Shown here: in pieces, positions 15,588 to 23,807 of the stretch | Position numbering within the stretch: the stretch's first letter is position 1 | Layout: each line of letters begins with the position of its first letter | Assembly: GCF_002968285.2 (NCBI RefSeq) | Contig: NZ_CP134400.1 | Coordinates: 5,084,001-5,148,000 of the forward strand | Length of the DNA stretch: 64,000 nt | Reading direction: 5' to 3' | Source: Mycobacterium sp. ITM-2016-00318 | Lineage (GTDB): Bacteria; Actinomycetota; Actinomycetes; Mycobacteriales; Mycobacteriaceae | Notes under the pieces: model-generated | Told to the model about the DNA's origin: nothing | The model's input: only the letters and a program-made list of their open reading frames with translations | Databases searched by the model: none | Translations under genes and position numbers: made by a program

Positions 15588-16375
15588 CCATCTACCGTAG
15601 GCGAAGGACCGCCTCGTTCGTAGCCCGCTGAGAAACTGCACTTCGTCCGGTTCTCTGCGGGTACCCGTGACTCCAACGCCACTTCGTCATCCAGCAACGG
15701 CGTTGGCATTCGGCGTAACCGTCCGCTGCCCGGCACCGACGCCCACACCGCGAGCGCCATGAGGCCGTCGAGGATGAGCGCGAGCGCGGTCACCATCAGC
15801 GCGCCCACCAGCGCGAGGTAGAACTCGCGGACCTTGATGCCGTCGATCAGATAGCGACCAAGACCACCGAGGCTGGCGTACGCGGCAACGGTCGCGGTCG
15901 CGACGATCTGCAGCGTCGCGGTGCGCAGACCGCTGACGATCAGCGGCATCGCGTTGGGCACCTCGACGCGCAGCAGTACCCGGCGCTCGGTCATGCCCAT
16001 CGATCTGGCCGCGTCCACCACCGCCCTGTCGACGTTGGCGATTCCGGAGTACGTGCCTGCCAGCAGCGGCGGAATGCCGAGAAGCATCAACGCGACCGTG
16101 GGCGGTATCAGCCCGAGGCCCCACAGCAGCACGCCGAGCAGCAGCACACCGAGCGTGGGCAGCGCACGCAACGCGTTCACGCCGGTGACGACGAGGAACG
16201 TGCCGCGCCCGGTATGGCCGATCAGCATGCCGAGCGGAATGGCGATCAGTGCCGAGAAGAAGACGGCGACCACCGTGTACTGAAGGTGCTCGAGGATTCG
16301 CGCGGTCAGACCTGCAGGGCCGCCCCAGTTCGCCGCGGTGAAGATGTAGGACAGCGCCTCGTTGAGGAAGTTCAT
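15584..16375 (-). CDS. proZ: Osmoprotectant ABC transporter permease
   Basis: A 263-aa inner-membrane permease of the betaine/carnitine/choline (OpuC, ProU-like) importer. The ATG at 16375 is set by a 4-bp ATGA overlap with the proW stop. It has about six membrane segments and the conserved cytoplasmic EAA loop that docks on the ATPase (DAARSMGMTERRVLLRVEVP). Order proX-proV-proW-proZ on the minus strand matches Rv3759c-Rv3756c. Confidence 0.9.
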   Translation of the reverse strand: MNFLNEALSYIFTAANWGGPAGLTARILEHLQYTVVAVFFSALIAIPLGMLIGHTGRGTFLVVTGVNALRALPTLGVLLLGVLLWGLGLIPPTVALMLLGIPPLLAGTYSGIANVDRAVVDAARSMGMTERRVLLRVEVPNAMPLIVSGLRTATLQIVATATVAAYASLGGLGRYLIDGIKVREFYLALVGALMVTALALILDGLMALAVWASVPGSGRLRRMPTPLLDDEVALESRVPAENRTKCSFSAGYERGGPSPTVDG

Positions 16376-17049
16376 GCGGCCACCCCCGCTTTCGGCTTGG
16401 CCGCCTTCGGCGTGCCGGTCGCCCTTGTCCACGGGGTGAGGGCCTTGCCCGCGAGCATGATCAAGGTGTCGATCACGAGAGCCAAAACGAAGATCGCGAT
16501 GATGCCCGCGACGATCTGGTCACTCTTGTTGGCCTGATAGCCCTCGGTGAACCACGTTCCGAGACCACCGACGCCGATCACCGAGCCGACCGACACCATC
16601 GAGATGTTGGTGACGGCGACCACGCGCAAGCTGGCGACGAGCACCGGAACAGCTAGCGGCAGTTCGATTTTTAGCATCCGGGTGAGCGGCTTGTAGCCGA
16701 CGGCCGTCGCCGCATCAAGCACCGCGGGCGATACGGCGTCCAGTGCCTCCGGAACCGCGCGCACCAGCAGCGCGACGGTGTAGAGCGTCAACGCCACGAT
16801 CACGTTGGACTCGTCGAGGATTTGGGTCGGGATGATCAGCGGCAGCACGACGAACAGCGCCAGCGACGGAATCGTGAAGATGATGCTCGCGGTGACGGTC
16901 GTCAGCCGCCGCAGCGCCGTCGTACGTTGCACGAACGCCCCCAACGGCACGGCGATCACAAGCCCGAGCACGATCGGGATGAGCGACAAGCGCAGATGGA
17001 TCACCGTGAGCGTCCACAGGTCGTCCAGGTGGGTGAAGAGATAGCGCAC
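16372..17049 (-). CDS. proW: Osmoprotectant ABC transporter permease
   Basis: A 225-aa permease partner of ProZ with about five to six membrane helices. The EAA loop is visible (LDAATAVGYKPLTRMLKIELP), followed by GVGGLGTWF. The start lies 3 bp downstream of the proV stop and its own stop overlaps proZ, so the three inner-membrane and ATPase subunits are translationally coupled. Confidence 0.9.
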   Translation of the reverse strand: MRYLFTHLDDLWTLTVIHLRLSLIPIVLGLVIAVPLGAFVQRTTALRRLTTVTASIIFTIPSLALFVVLPLIIPTQILDESNVIVALTLYTVALLVRAVPEALDAVSPAVLDAATAVGYKPLTRMLKIELPLAVPVLVASLRVVAVTNISMVSVGSVIGVGGLGTWFTEGYQANKSDQIVAGIIAIFVLALVIDTLIMLAGKALTPWTRATGTPKAAKPKAGVAA

Positions 17050-17052
17050 CGG

Positions 17053-18159
17053 CTACCCCACCTCCGGGATGCGTCGCTGCTTGTCCAGGAGCTCCAAGAC
17101 GTCGTCGGCCCGCACGCCGCCGAGCAGTTGACCGTCGTCGTCGACCGCCACCCCCAGTCCCGTCGGTGACGACAACGCGGCGTCCAGCGCCAACCGAAGC
17201 GTGCCGTCGGGCCGGAAGAATGATCCACCACCGACGGTGCTGTCGTAGAGCGAGCTGCCTCTGCGGTGCACGTCGACGCCGTCGGCGTTGATCCACGCGA
17301 ACGGCTTGCCGTCCTTGGTGACAAGCGCCCACTCCTGCGGCCCGAGCGCGAGCGTGTCGACATCTCCCTCGGATACCGACCGGACGTCGTGCAGCGGCAA
17401 GCCCGATGCATGGAAGAACTGCAGGCCGCGGTATCCGCGATCGGCACCGACGAAGCTCGACACCAGTTCGTTGGCCGGGTTCGACAACACGAACTGCGGA
17501 TCGGCGTACTGCTGCAGCACGCCGCCCCTGCCGAACACCGCGACCTTGTCACCGAGCTTGACCGCCTCCTCGATGTCATGGGTGACGAACACGATGGTCT
17601 TCCGGAGTTCGCTTTGCAGCCGCAGGATCTCGGTTTGCAGGTCCTCGCGCACGACCGGGTCGACGGCGCTGAAAGGCTCGTCCATCAGGAGGATCGGCGG
17701 ATCTGCGGCCAGCGCCCTTGCGACTCCGACGCGCTGCTGCTGACCGCCCGACAGCTGAGCGGGATAACGGTTGCCCAGCTTGGGGTCGAGCCCGACGCGC
17801 TCCATCACCCCGAGCGCGGCATTGCGTGCGCTGCGCCGGGATTCGCCTCGCAGCACCGGGACGGTGGCGATGTTGTCGATCACGCGAAGATGCGGCATCA
17901 GTCCGGCGCTTTGGATCACGTAGCCGATACCCAGCCGCAGTTTGACCGGATCCACCTTGGTGACGTCCTCGCCGTCGACGGTCAAGGTGCCCGACGTCGG
18001 ATCGATCATCCGGTTGATCATCCGCATCGACGTGGTCTTGCCGCAGCCGGACGGCCCGACGAACACGGTCAGCGTTCCTTCGGGCACCTCCAACGTCAGA
18101 TCGTCGACTGCGACGGTGCCGTCCGGATACTTCTTGGTGACGTTCTCGAAGGTGATCAA
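17053..18159 (-). CDS. proV: Osmoprotectant ABC transporter ATP-binding protein
   Basis: A 368-aa ATPase. Walker A GPSGCGKTT, Q-loop GYVIQSAGLMPHLR, signature LSGGQQQRVGVARAL, Walker B PILLMDEPFSAVD and the H-loop FVTHDIEEA are all present. The C-terminal third (after ~240) contains a CBS-like regulatory portion. The start is set at the TTG giving MITFENVTKKYPDG, with AGAAGG eight bases upstream; this matches the usual N-terminus of ProV/OpuCA proteins, and the frame upstream of it is not family-like. Confidence 0.9.
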   Translation of the reverse strand: MITFENVTKKYPDGTVAVDDLTLEVPEGTLTVFVGPSGCGKTTSMRMINRMIDPTSGTLTVDGEDVTKVDPVKLRLGIGYVIQSAGLMPHLRVIDNIATVPVLRGESRRSARNAALGVMERVGLDPKLGNRYPAQLSGGQQQRVGVARALAADPPILLMDEPFSAVDPVVREDLQTEILRLQSELRKTIVFVTHDIEEAVKLGDKVAVFGRGGVLQQYADPQFVLSNPANELVSSFVGADRGYRGLQFFHASGLPLHDVRSVSEGDVDTLALGPQEWALVTKDGKPFAWINADGVDVHRRGSSLYDSTVGGGSFFRPDGTLRLALDAALSSPTGLGVAVDDDGQLLGGVRADDVLELLDKQRRIPEVG

Positions 18160-18222
18160 CTCAGTGCCTTCTGCTCTTCGCGCAAGCGTCCCCCGCAAGC
18201 GGGTGGTACCCCCACATCGGTC

Positions 18223-19176
18223 TCATTTCTGCAGGGGCTTCTCGAAGCCGTTGTCCTTGATCCACGTTTCCGCCGCCTCGTCGGGGTCGACGCCCTGATT
18301 GCCCTCCACCGCGGTATTCAGTTCGATCAGCGCCTCGGTGGTCAGTTTCGCGCTGACGGCGTCGAGCACCGTCTTCAGTTCGTTGGACATCTTCTGAGAT
18401 GCCACCAGGGGCACGACGTTCGCGGCGAGGAACACGTTCTTCGGGTCCTCCAACACCACCAGGTTGTTCTGCTCGATGGACGGCGACGTGCTGAAGATGT
18501 TCGCCGTGGTGACGGTGTTACCGGTCAACGCCTTGACGGTCGCGGGCCCACCGCCGTCGCTGATCGCGATGAAGTTGGCGGGCGCGATGTTGAGGCCGTA
18601 TTTGTCCTTGAGTCCGACCAGACCCGTCACACGCGTCTGGAACTCCGACGGCGCACCCACCTTCACCTCGGCGGAGTGCGTGGCGAGATCCGCTATCGAC
18701 GTGAGGTTCAGCCGCTGTGCGGTGGCCTCCGTGACAGCGAGCGTGTCCTTGTCCTCGGCGGGTGACGGGTAGAGGATCGACAGATCGCCGGGCAGCGCCT
18801 TGAGCAGCCCCAGCAGCACCGCGTCGGGGGTGGTGGCGGTGGTCTCCTCGTCGAAGTACTGCAGCAGGTTGCCGGTGTACTCAGGGATCAGATCGATCGA
18901 ATGATCCTGCACCGCAGGGATATACGTCTCCCGGCTGCCGATACCGAATTGACGGGTGACGGTGAAGTCGTTGGCCTCCAGTGCCTGCGCGTAGAGCTCG
19001 GCGATGATCTTCGACTCGGTGAAATCGGCCGAACCGACCTTGATCGATTTCAGATCGCCGGAGATCTCGCCGCCGCCCAGCGGGTTCGAACTGCCACACG
19101 CGGTTGCGATCACGGCGAACACGGCCGCGAGAACCGCCAGACAGCTCTTCGGTGTCTTCGACATACCGCTCGACAT
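18223..19176 (-). CDS. proX: Osmoprotectant-binding lipoprotein
   Basis: A 317-aa solute-binding lipoprotein (OpuAC/ProX fold). The signal peptide (residues ~8-26, AVLAAVFAVIATAC) ends in a lipobox, so the protein should be anchored to the outer face of the plasma membrane. Family motifs: IKVGSADFTESKIIAELYAQ, then IDLIPEYTGNLL and DEAAETWIKDNG at the C-terminus. The ATG at 19176 is preferred because AGAGGA precedes it. It is the first gene of the proXVWZ operon. Confidence 0.9.
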   Translation of the reverse strand: MSSGMSKTPKSCLAVLAAVFAVIATACGSSNPLGGGEISGDLKSIKVGSADFTESKIIAELYAQALEANDFTVTRQFGIGSRETYIPAVQDHSIDLIPEYTGNLLQYFDEETTATTPDAVLLGLLKALPGDLSILYPSPAEDKDTLAVTEATAQRLNLTSIADLATHSAEVKVGAPSEFQTRVTGLVGLKDKYGLNIAPANFIAISDGGGPATVKALTGNTVTTANIFSTSPSIEQNNLVVLEDPKNVFLAANVVPLVASQKMSNELKTVLDAVSAKLTTEALIELNTAVEGNQGVDPDEAAETWIKDNGFEKPLQK

Positions 19177-19305
19177 ACCCAATGTCCTCTCGGCGCTTGG
19201 CTTGACCGGACCTTGTCGACAAGCGGGGCAACCCGCCGCGCTTTGCAATCACCGTGAAAATGACGGTTCGTTTGATTCGGACCGCGAAAGGGCAAAGATG
19301 GTCCC

Positions 19306-19698
19306 ATGACCAGCGATCCGTCCGTGCCCGACCGGCCCCTTGGGGCGACGCCGCTGCCCGGCGAGCCGACCCCGCCGCCGCTGGCGGAAATACCGGAGGA
19401 AGGCCATGTCGCCACGCCTGGGGCCCGTCCGGCGAACGCGGTCCATTTCACCCGCGCGGCCGCGCTGTGGTCGGCGTTGATAGGCGGTTTCCTGATCCTG
19501 ATCCTGCTGCTGGTGTTCATCATGCAGAACACCAACTCCATCACCATCAACTTCTTCGGATGGAACTGGAATCTCCCACTGGGTGTCGCGATCCTGCTGT
19601 CAGCGGTTGGCGGCGGCCTTCTGACCGTCGCGGTGGGTACCGTCCGCATCGTTCAGCTTCGTCGGGCCGCCAAAAAGAACTTGAAGACCCGCTTTTAG
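19306..19698 (+). CDS. LapA-domain (DUF1049) membrane protein
   Basis: A 130-aa protein: a Pro-rich cytoplasmic N-terminus of about 45 residues, then two membrane helices (residues ~55-76 and ~88-112) separated by the short QNTNSITINFFGWNWNLPL loop, which is the LapA/DUF1049 signature, and a basic C-terminus. Equivalent in position to Rv3760. LapA-type proteins in other bacteria take part in envelope assembly; the role in mycobacteria is not known. It is divergent from proX. Confidence 0.82.
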   Translation: MTSDPSVPDRPLGATPLPGEPTPPPLAEIPEEGHVATPGARPANAVHFTRAAALWSALIGGFLILILLLVFIMQNTNSITINFFGWNWNLPLGVAILLSAVGGGLLTVAVGTVRIVQLRRAAKKNLKTRF

Positions 19699-19743
19699 CG
19701 CAACCCGCAAAATCCACCGCGGGAATGCAACCCATGCCGCTTT

Positions 19744-19795
19744 GGTTGATGTGTCACGTAAATGCACTAGGCGTCGACTAGCGTGATAAATCACG
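19744..19795. promoter_or_regulatory. Candidate MarR operator region upstream of SDR remnant
   Basis: Two elements lie in the leader of the SDR gene. At 19744-19764 is a box (ggttgatgtgtcacgtaaatg) almost repeated in the leader of the nearby marR gene at 20979-20998. At 19782-19795 is a perfect palindrome cgtgat-aa-atcacg that shares the TCACG core. Together they look like binding sites of the MarR protein encoded at 20480-20959. Confidence 0.5.
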
Positions 19796-19818
19796 TAAAG
19801 CTTGAGGAGGCGGACACC

Positions 19819-20468
19819 ATGGGTGTCGTACAGGACAGAGTCGCATTGGTGACAGGCGGTACGTCGGGCATCGGGTTGGTGTCAGCACACCGCCTTGCCG
19901 AAGAGGGCGCGTGTGTCTTCATCACCGGGCGCAGCCAACAGCGCCTTGACGAGGCGGTCGCCCGAATCGGCTCGGCGGCAACGGGTGTGGTCAGCGATGT
20001 CAGTAACTTCGCCGACATCGATTCGGTCGTCGAGGCAATCCGCTCGCACGGGCGCGGGCTGGATGTGGTCTTCACCAATGCCGGGGGCGGAGAGTTCGGC
20101 TCCATCGCGGACATCACCGTCGAGAACTATCTCGACACATTCAACCGCAATGTCGGCGGCACGCTGTTCACCGTGCAGAAGGTGCTACCGCTGCTCAACC
20201 GCGGCGCTTCGATCATTTTGGCCGGATCTACAGCGGCGTCCGGGTGAACACCCTGGTTCCTGGACCGGTCGAAACTCCCGGGCTGGTGGGCCTGGCGCCG
20301 TCGGGCGGCGAATCGGAGTTGTTGGCGCAGATGGCTGCCGGGGTCGCCATGAAGCGGGTGGCGGACCCCGACGAGATCGCCTCGACCGTCGCCTTCCTCG
20401 CCTCCGACGCGAGCAGTTTCATGACGGGCAGCGAGCTGTTCGTCGACGGCGGCGAGGCGCAGGTATGA
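19819..20468 (+). pseudogene. SDR family oxidoreductase broken by an out-of-frame internal deletion
   Basis: The start is ATG 19819 with GGAGG 9 bases upstream. The first part is a normal classical SDR: VALVTGGTSGIGLVSAHRLA, DVSNFADIDSVV, VFTNAGGGEFGS, then SIILAGSTAASG and a stop at 20245-20247. The rest of an SDR, RVNTLVPGPVETPG through FLASDASSFMTGSELFVDGG, continues in another frame to 20468. Between AGSTAAS and RVNTL about 35-40 residues are missing compared with SDR proteins, including the catalytic YxxxK. The deletion therefore removes the active site and shifts the frame. A strong ribosome site and operator candidates remain, so the loss seems recent. Confidence 0.82.
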
Positions 20469-20479
20469 CCGGGCCCGCG

Positions 20480-20959
20480 TCAGTCGGGCAGGGGCAGTGT
20501 GCCCTTGCGCAGGATCGTCTCGAAGACCTCACCGAGCAGGTCGGCGAGCTTGTCGGCCGAATCGTCGTCGAGGTCGGAGAAGAACAGTGTGCGCACCCAC
20601 GCGACGTGTTTGGGCGCAGCCGCCTGCAGCAGCCGCCAGCCCTGCGGCGTGAGTTTGGCGTCGGTGGCGCGGCCGTCGGTCTTCGACGCGATCCGCTCGA
20701 CAAGGTGCCTGGTCTCCATGCGACGAAGCTGATGCGACAGCCTGCTCCGTTCCCATCCGATCCGGGTGGCCAATCGGCTCGACTGCAATCGCCGGCCCGG
20801 CTCGCCCGACAGCGCGTTCATCACCGTGTAGTCGGCGAGCGAGACCCCGAAGTCAGCCTGAAGCTGCCGGTTCATCTCGTATTCGAGCCGGTGATAGACC
20901 TGCATGTAGTTGTGCCAGGTCCGCTGCTGGGTGGCGGATAGCCAGATGCGCTGGGCCAT
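20480..20959 (-). CDS. MarR family transcriptional regulator
   Basis: A 159-aa winged-helix regulator: an N-terminal helix (TWHNYMQVYHRLEYEMNRQL), then LADYTVMNAL, recognition region RLATRIGWERSRLSHQLRRMETRHLVER, wing DGRATDAKLTPQGWRLL and a C-terminal dimerisation helix. The ATG at 20959 (MAQRIWLS) fits family length better than the in-frame upstream starts. It is divergent from the SnoaL-like gene and converges on the broken SDR; a shared box in both leaders suggests it controls both and itself. Confidence 0.85.
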   Translation of the reverse strand: MAQRIWLSATQQRTWHNYMQVYHRLEYEMNRQLQADFGVSLADYTVMNALSGEPGRRLQSSRLATRIGWERSRLSHQLRRMETRHLVERIASKTDGRATDAKLTPQGWRLLQAAAPKHVAWVRTLFFSDLDDDSADKLADLLGEVFETILRKGTLPLPD

Positions 20960-20978
20960 ACCGCACATCATCACTGTT

Positions 20979-20998
20979 GGTTGACGTATCACGCAATG
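20979..20998. promoter_or_regulatory. Candidate MarR box between marR and the SnoaL-like gene
   Basis: The sequence ggttgacgtatcacgcaatg matches the box at 19744-19764 with consensus TTGAyGTrTCACGyAA. It lies 12 bp before the ATG at 21010 and 20 bp upstream of the marR start, where a repressor would block both promoters. Confidence 0.5.
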
Positions 20999-21009
20999 AG
21001 GAGAGCGCC

Positions 21010-21381
21010 ATGACACAAACCATCCACCAGCTCATGCTGGGCAATCTGCTGGAGGTGTTCGACGAGCGTGACCCCGAGCGACGGCGGTCAGCGATCCAGC
21101 GGATCTACGCACCCGATGTCCGGTGGACCGACGACGATGGTGTCAATGTGGGACACGACGCGCTCGACACGAAGGCGGCCGCACTTCAGGGCGGCCTCGG
21201 GTCGCTTCGGTTCGTGGCGGACGGGCCCGTGCGTCAAACGACCGGCTTCGGTTATCTGGCCTGGCATCTGGTAGCCGACGGCGATCCGACGCCTCGGGTG
21301 TCCGGCTTCGACGTGGCGATCATCCGCGACGAGGTCATCGCCGAGCTGTACACCGTGCTGACGAAGCCGCCCACCGGCTAA
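21010..21381 (+). CDS. SnoaL-like (NTF2 fold) protein
   Basis: A 123-aa protein with the NTF2-like pattern: N-terminal helix (LLEVFDERDPERRRSAIQRIY), then APDVRWTDDDGVNVGHDAL and a curved sheet ending in VSGFDVAIIRDEVIAELYTVL. Such folds act as small cyclases, isomerases or hydrolases, or merely bind ligands; no catalytic residues can be assigned. The ATG at 21010 has GAGGAGAG upstream. It is controlled, by position, by the divergent MarR protein. The 3' end overlaps the convergent phosphotransferase gene by 4 bp. Confidence 0.7.
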   Translation: MTQTIHQLMLGNLLEVFDERDPERRRSAIQRIYAPDVRWTDDDGVNVGHDALDTKAAALQGGLGSLRFVADGPVRQTTGFGYLAWHLVADGDPTPRVSGFDVAIIRDEVIAELYTVLTKPPTG

Positions 21382-22406
21382 CGGTTGAGCGCGCGCAGGC
21401 CCTCGGCCATCAACGGGCCGACGGCCTTGTCGACTTCGTCTGTGTCGGCCGCCACGCCGCCGCCCTCCCTGGCCCGGAACGCGATACCCGCGGCGATGAT
21501 CGCCACCTTGAAGTAGCCGAGCGCCATATAGAAGTCCCAGTTGTCCAAGGGTTGTTCGGCCGCAAGCGAATACCGGTTGGCCAGATCGTCGGCGTCCGGC
21601 ATCTTGTCCGACGCCCACGCAGAACTCGCGTGGATCACGTTGAACAGCGGATGGCGATACACACACATCAGCGCCGCATCGCTGATCGGGTCGCCGAGGG
21701 TTGACATCTCCCAGTCCAGGACAGCAAGCACCTTGGTGGAGTCGTCGAAGTCGAGCATCGTGTTGTCGATGCGGTAGTCACCGTGCACGATCGAGGTCTT
21801 GCTCTGCGCGGGAAGGGCCTCGGCGAGAGCCGAGTGCAGCTGCCGGACGTCGGCGTCGAATGGGTCGTTGTCGCGCTTGACGAGTTCCCACTGCGAACCC
21901 CACCGCCGAACCTGGCGCTCGAGATAACCCGACGGCCTGCCGAAGTCGCCGAGCCCCACCGGCTGCGGGTCGACCGCGTGGAGGTCGGCGAGCACCTTGA
22001 TCAACGCGTCCACGCAGTCGCTGATCGTGTCCTCGTCGCCGAGCGCCTCGAGCTCGTCGGCGTGCCGCACCACCCGGCCCGACACGAAGTCGACCATTTG
22101 AAACGGTGCACCGCTGACCGAGTCGTCGTTACGCATGGTGACCGCGCGCGCGACCGGCACGGGCGTGTCCTGCAGGGCCGCCACGACCCGGTACTCGCGC
22201 GCCATGTCGTGCGCCGACGGCGTCAGGCCGTGCAGCGGGGGTCTGCGGAGCACCCACGTCGACTCGTCGTCGGCCACCAGGAACGTCAGGTTCGACCGGC
22301 CGCCCGAGATCAGCTCGGCCCGCAGCTCGCCGCTGCGTGGAATGCCCACCTCCCTGAGGTGGCGGTCAAGCGCGGCGAGGTCGAGACCGTCAAGCGAAGT
22401 CGTCAC
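21378..22406 (-). CDS. Aminoglycoside phosphotransferase-like kinase (FadE36-type)
   Basis: A 342-aa protein kinase-like fold of the APH/choline kinase type. ELISGGRSNLTFLVAD is the nucleotide loop, VLRRPP carries the Lys region, SIVHGDYRIDNTMLD is the catalytic loop (His-Gly-Asp and Asn) and VLAVLDWEMSTLGDPISD is the metal-binding motif. It corresponds to Rv3761c, named FadE36 in M. tuberculosis although it is not an acyl-CoA dehydrogenase. Homologues are often fused or linked to acyl-CoA dehydrogenases, so a hydroxyacyl substrate is plausible, as in ACAD10/11. Confidence 0.85.
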   Translation of the reverse strand: MTTSLDGLDLAALDRHLREVGIPRSGELRAELISGGRSNLTFLVADDESTWVLRRPPLHGLTPSAHDMAREYRVVAALQDTPVPVARAVTMRNDDSVSGAPFQMVDFVSGRVVRHADELEALGDEDTISDCVDALIKVLADLHAVDPQPVGLGDFGRPSGYLERQVRRWGSQWELVKRDNDPFDADVRQLHSALAEALPAQSKTSIVHGDYRIDNTMLDFDDSTKVLAVLDWEMSTLGDPISDAALMCVYRHPLFNVIHASSAWASDKMPDADDLANRYSLAAEQPLDNWDFYMALGYFKVAIIAAGIAFRAREGGGVAADTDEVDKAVGPLMAEGLRALNR

Positions 22407-22415
22407 CGGACTTTC

Positions 22416-23024
22416 CTACCACCGCTGATTTCTCGGGAGCAGGTCCCATACGTGTTCGGTGCCGTTGACCGATGCGACGTAGAGCCCTCCCCCGCGAGAC
22501 GACAACAGCCGGGTGACGCCCGCATAGTCGACGTTGACGCAAAGAATCTTGTCCGTGCGCAGGATGGAATGCAGCAGTCCGTTGATCACTCCGCCGTGGC
22601 TGAACACCGCGACCGTGTCCTCGTGTTCGCCCGATGACGCGATATCTCGGATGCCGTCGTTGATGCGGGCCAGAAACGCGTCCTCATCGACGGTGCTCGG
22701 CAGATGACCGCTCGCCAGCCGCGCCAGTTCCTCGGGGTACTCGGCGGCGATCTGCTCGATGGGGATGTAGTGCGCGAGGTCGCGGTCGTACTCGGCGAGC
22801 CGGTCGTCGATGTCGATGTCGAGCCCCAGCGCGTCGGCCACCGGTTGTGCGGTCTGCACCGAGCGTCGCTGCGGGCTGCTCACCAGACGAGAGATCGGGA
22901 ACCGCGCCAAAGCGTCGGGCAGCCGCTTGGCCTGCTCGATGCCGTCGCCGGAGAGGTCGGGGTCGGATCCCTCACCAGGCTCGCTGCGCCGCGGCAACGC
23001 ATGCCGGATCAGTAGGACTTGCAC
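22416..23024 (-). CDS. Histidine phosphatase superfamily protein (phosphoglycerate mutase-like)
   Basis: A 202-aa protein with the RHG-type N-terminus MQVLLIRHALPRRSEPGEG (catalytic His8), LSGDGIEQAKRLPDAL, the substrate-binding Arg in LVSSPQRRSVQTAQPVA, the central acid loop and the second catalytic His in VAVFSHGGVINGL. It is 10 bp upstream of the phosphotransferase gene in the same direction and probably in its operon; a kinase-phosphatase pair acting on related substrates is possible but unproven. Confidence 0.85.
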   Translation of the reverse strand: MQVLLIRHALPRRSEPGEGSDPDLSGDGIEQAKRLPDALARFPISRLVSSPQRRSVQTAQPVADALGLDIDIDDRLAEYDRDLAHYIPIEQIAAEYPEELARLASGHLPSTVDEDAFLARINDGIRDIASSGEHEDTVAVFSHGGVINGLLHSILRTDKILCVNVDYAGVTRLLSSRGGGLYVASVNGTEHVWDLLPRNQRW

Positions 23025-23041
23025 CGTGACACCATAAGGCC

Positions 23042-23803
23042 ATGAGTTACGCGGACGAACTGTTCGACCTCACCGACCGGGTGGTGCTGGTCACCGGTGG
23101 TAGCCGCGGTCTCGGCAGGGAGATGGCGTTCGCTGCAGCGCAATGCGGGGCCGACGTGATCATCGCCAGCCGCAACCTCGAGTCGTGCGAGGCCACCGCC
23201 GAGGAGATCGCGTCGGCCACCGGCCGCGCCGCGATGCCCTATCAGGTGCACGTCGGCCGATGGGATCAGCTCGACGGTCTCGTGGACGCCGCCTACGACC
23301 GGTTCGGCAAGGTCGACGTCCTCATCAACAACGCCGGAATGTCGCCGCTCTACGATTCTTTGGAATCGGTGTCGGAGAAATTGTTCGACTCCGTTGTCAA
23401 CCTCAACCTCAAGGGCCCGTTCCGGTTGTCGACGCTCGTGGGCCTGCGCATGGTCGCCGACGGCGGCGGCTCCATCATCAACGTCAGCTCGAGCGGATCG
23501 CGGCGTCCGCAGCCGGCACAGCTGCCCTACTCGGCGGCCAAGGCGGGTTTGAATGCGCTCACCGAGGGCCTCGCGCTCGCCTTCGGCCCAACCGTGCGGG
23601 TGAACACCTTGATGCCTGGACCCTTTCTGACCGACGTCAGCAAGGCGTGGGACATTCCTGCGACGACGAAGGGTGCGCAGAACTTCGCGCTCAAGCGTCT
23701 TGGCAATCCCGCCGAGATCGTCGGTGCGGCATTGTTTTTGGCGTCGGACGCGTCGAGCTACACCAGCGGATCGATCATCCGGGCGGACGGCGGGATGCCG
23801 TGA
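23042..23803 (+). CDS. SDR family oxidoreductase
   Basis: A 253-aa classical SDR. Cofactor motif VTGGSRGLGREMA, NNAGM at about residue 99, active-site Ser in INVSSSGSRR, YSAAK (Tyr and Lys) near residue 161 and the C-terminal FLASDASSYTSGSIIRADGG. The acidic/basic cofactor determinant (ASRN after beta-2) suggests NADP. It is complete, in contrast to the broken SDR at 19.8-20.5 kb. The substrate is unknown. Confidence 0.88.
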   Translation: MSYADELFDLTDRVVLVTGGSRGLGREMAFAAAQCGADVIIASRNLESCEATAEEIASATGRAAMPYQVHVGRWDQLDGLVDAAYDRFGKVDVLINNAGMSPLYDSLESVSEKLFDSVVNLNLKGPFRLSTLVGLRMVADGGGSIINVSSSGSRRPQPAQLPYSAAKAGLNALTEGLALAFGPTVRVNTLMPGPFLTDVSKAWDIPATTKGAQNFALKRLGNPAEIVGAALFLASDASSYTSGSIIRADGGMP

Positions 23804-23807
23804 ACTC

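Noticed and set aside
17266..18765. 499-codon plus-strand open frame
   Set aside because: Antisense to proV and proX, whose motifs are complete; the translation is His/Arg/Gln-rich and has no family pattern.
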